From Pseudoalteromonas sp. G4 (GTDB lineage Bacteria; Pseudomonadota; Gammaproteobacteria; Enterobacterales; Alteromonadaceae), in assembly GCF_028875915.1 (NCBI RefSeq), contig NZ_JAPEHW010000001.1, forward strand, positions 184,105-248,104: a DNA stretch of 64,000 nt, written 5' to 3'. The notes below the pieces were generated by a model, which was not told where the DNA came from, searched no databases, and worked only from the letters and a program-made list of their open reading frames with translations. Positions 63,799 to 64,000 of this stretch are shown one piece after another (the stretch's first letter is position 1; every line of letters begins with the position of its first letter). Position numbers and translations under genes: made by a program.

Positions 63799-64000
63799 TT
63801 TGCTTATGCACTAAAAGAGCAATTTCATTATTGTTGATTTTTAAACAGTAAATGAATTTGGCACTGTATGCAATTAATCGCTTCATCAACACTGTTTGTT
63901 TTGGTTAATGCATTCACATAAGCATGAACCGCTCAATAAGTAATAAATTTCAATTTCAGCAACAGGGTAATGAGCCCTAACGGAATGTGGTAGTCGACGT
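63799..64000. other. window-edge region, no confident gene
   Basis: On the minus strand two frames each look partly protein-like: one from the edge to about 63930, the other from there to a stop at 63828-63830. This might be the 3' end of a gene broken by a frameshift, or chance. Too little sequence is in the window to decide. Confidence 0.2.

Noticed and set aside
1..64000. CRISPR array, prophage, insertion sequence, tRNA or rRNA
   Set aside because: I looked on both strands and saw no regular direct-repeat array, transposase, integrase, phage structural gene or cloverleaf sequence.

Overview
The window is a continuous, gene-dense stretch of chromosome from a low-GC marine-type gammaproteobacterium. 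The best guess is Alteromonadales, near Pseudoalteromonas. That rests on close, recognisable matches to enterobacterial or vibrio core proteins (YbiT, EfpL, Tdk, RlmF, Udp, a flavin-reductase/nitroreductase of the Vibrio FRase I type) together with many TonB, MCP, c-di-GMP and RND genes. I saw no tRNA or rRNA gene, CRISPR array, insertion sequence or prophage. Genes lie on both strands in short operons.

Layout. 1-2.9 kb: a cytochrome bd oxidase of the short-Q-loop (CIO) type, cydA-cydB, with a GbsR/MarR-type regulator gene upstream that has its own terminator and a perfect FNR box. 3.2-5.4 kb: an orphan periplasmic sugar-type binding protein, then a divergent LysE exporter and Lrp regulator. 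5.4-7.8 kb: a perfect 18-bp hairpin in front of a secreted lipase-like hydrolase and a secreted partner. 7.9-18.3 kb: a chemoreceptor, a UbiB/ABC1 kinase-like protein, a TonB receptor, a cytochrome c-sugar dehydrogenase fusion, and a split Aer-like pair (a PAS protein gene overlapping a CZB chemoreceptor gene). 18.4-31.6 kb: YbiT, an amino-acid-type binding protein, a zinc/cobalt CDF exporter, a dienelactone hydrolase, an RND pump behind a Fur-box-like promoter, and several membrane or envelope hypotheticals. 31.6-43.4 kb: a Tat-exported PhoD phosphatase, nitroreductase with LysR, a GAF histidine kinase, RidA, MAPEG, a TrmK-like methyltransferase, a MAT2B-like reductase, a 2OG oxygenase and a DUF481 barrel. 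43.6-50.1 kb: EfpL, Ugd, Tdk, RlmF, a LETM1-like protein and an M17 aminopeptidase. 50.1-51.4 kb: a compact PilZ-ParA-ribbon-helix-helix operon. 51.5-54.7 kb: a FabH-type synthase divergent from a RegB/RegA-like redox two-component system. 54.7-56.1 kb: a promoter followed by a GC-rich, multi-helix 5' leader in front of a small membrane protein gene. 56.1-64 kb: FKBP, Sel1, GGDEF-EAL, a DUF3313-like lipoprotein, convergent cytidine deaminase and uridine phosphorylase, cobyric acid synthase and an Mpo1-like protein.

Themes. Respiratory redox control appears twice (FNR box with cydAB, and RegBA-like genes). Chemotaxis and c-di-GMP appear at 7.9, 15, 31.3, 51 and 58 kb. Pyrimidine salvage (tdk, cdd, udp) is complete in the window. 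The most promising undescribed items are the structured leader at 54741-54834, the PilZ-ParA-RHH operon, the hairpin-led lipase operon, and a 99-residue protein with a FliM-like N-terminus. All calls come from reading the sequence by eye. Family names are recognition-based, and no search or folding program was run.
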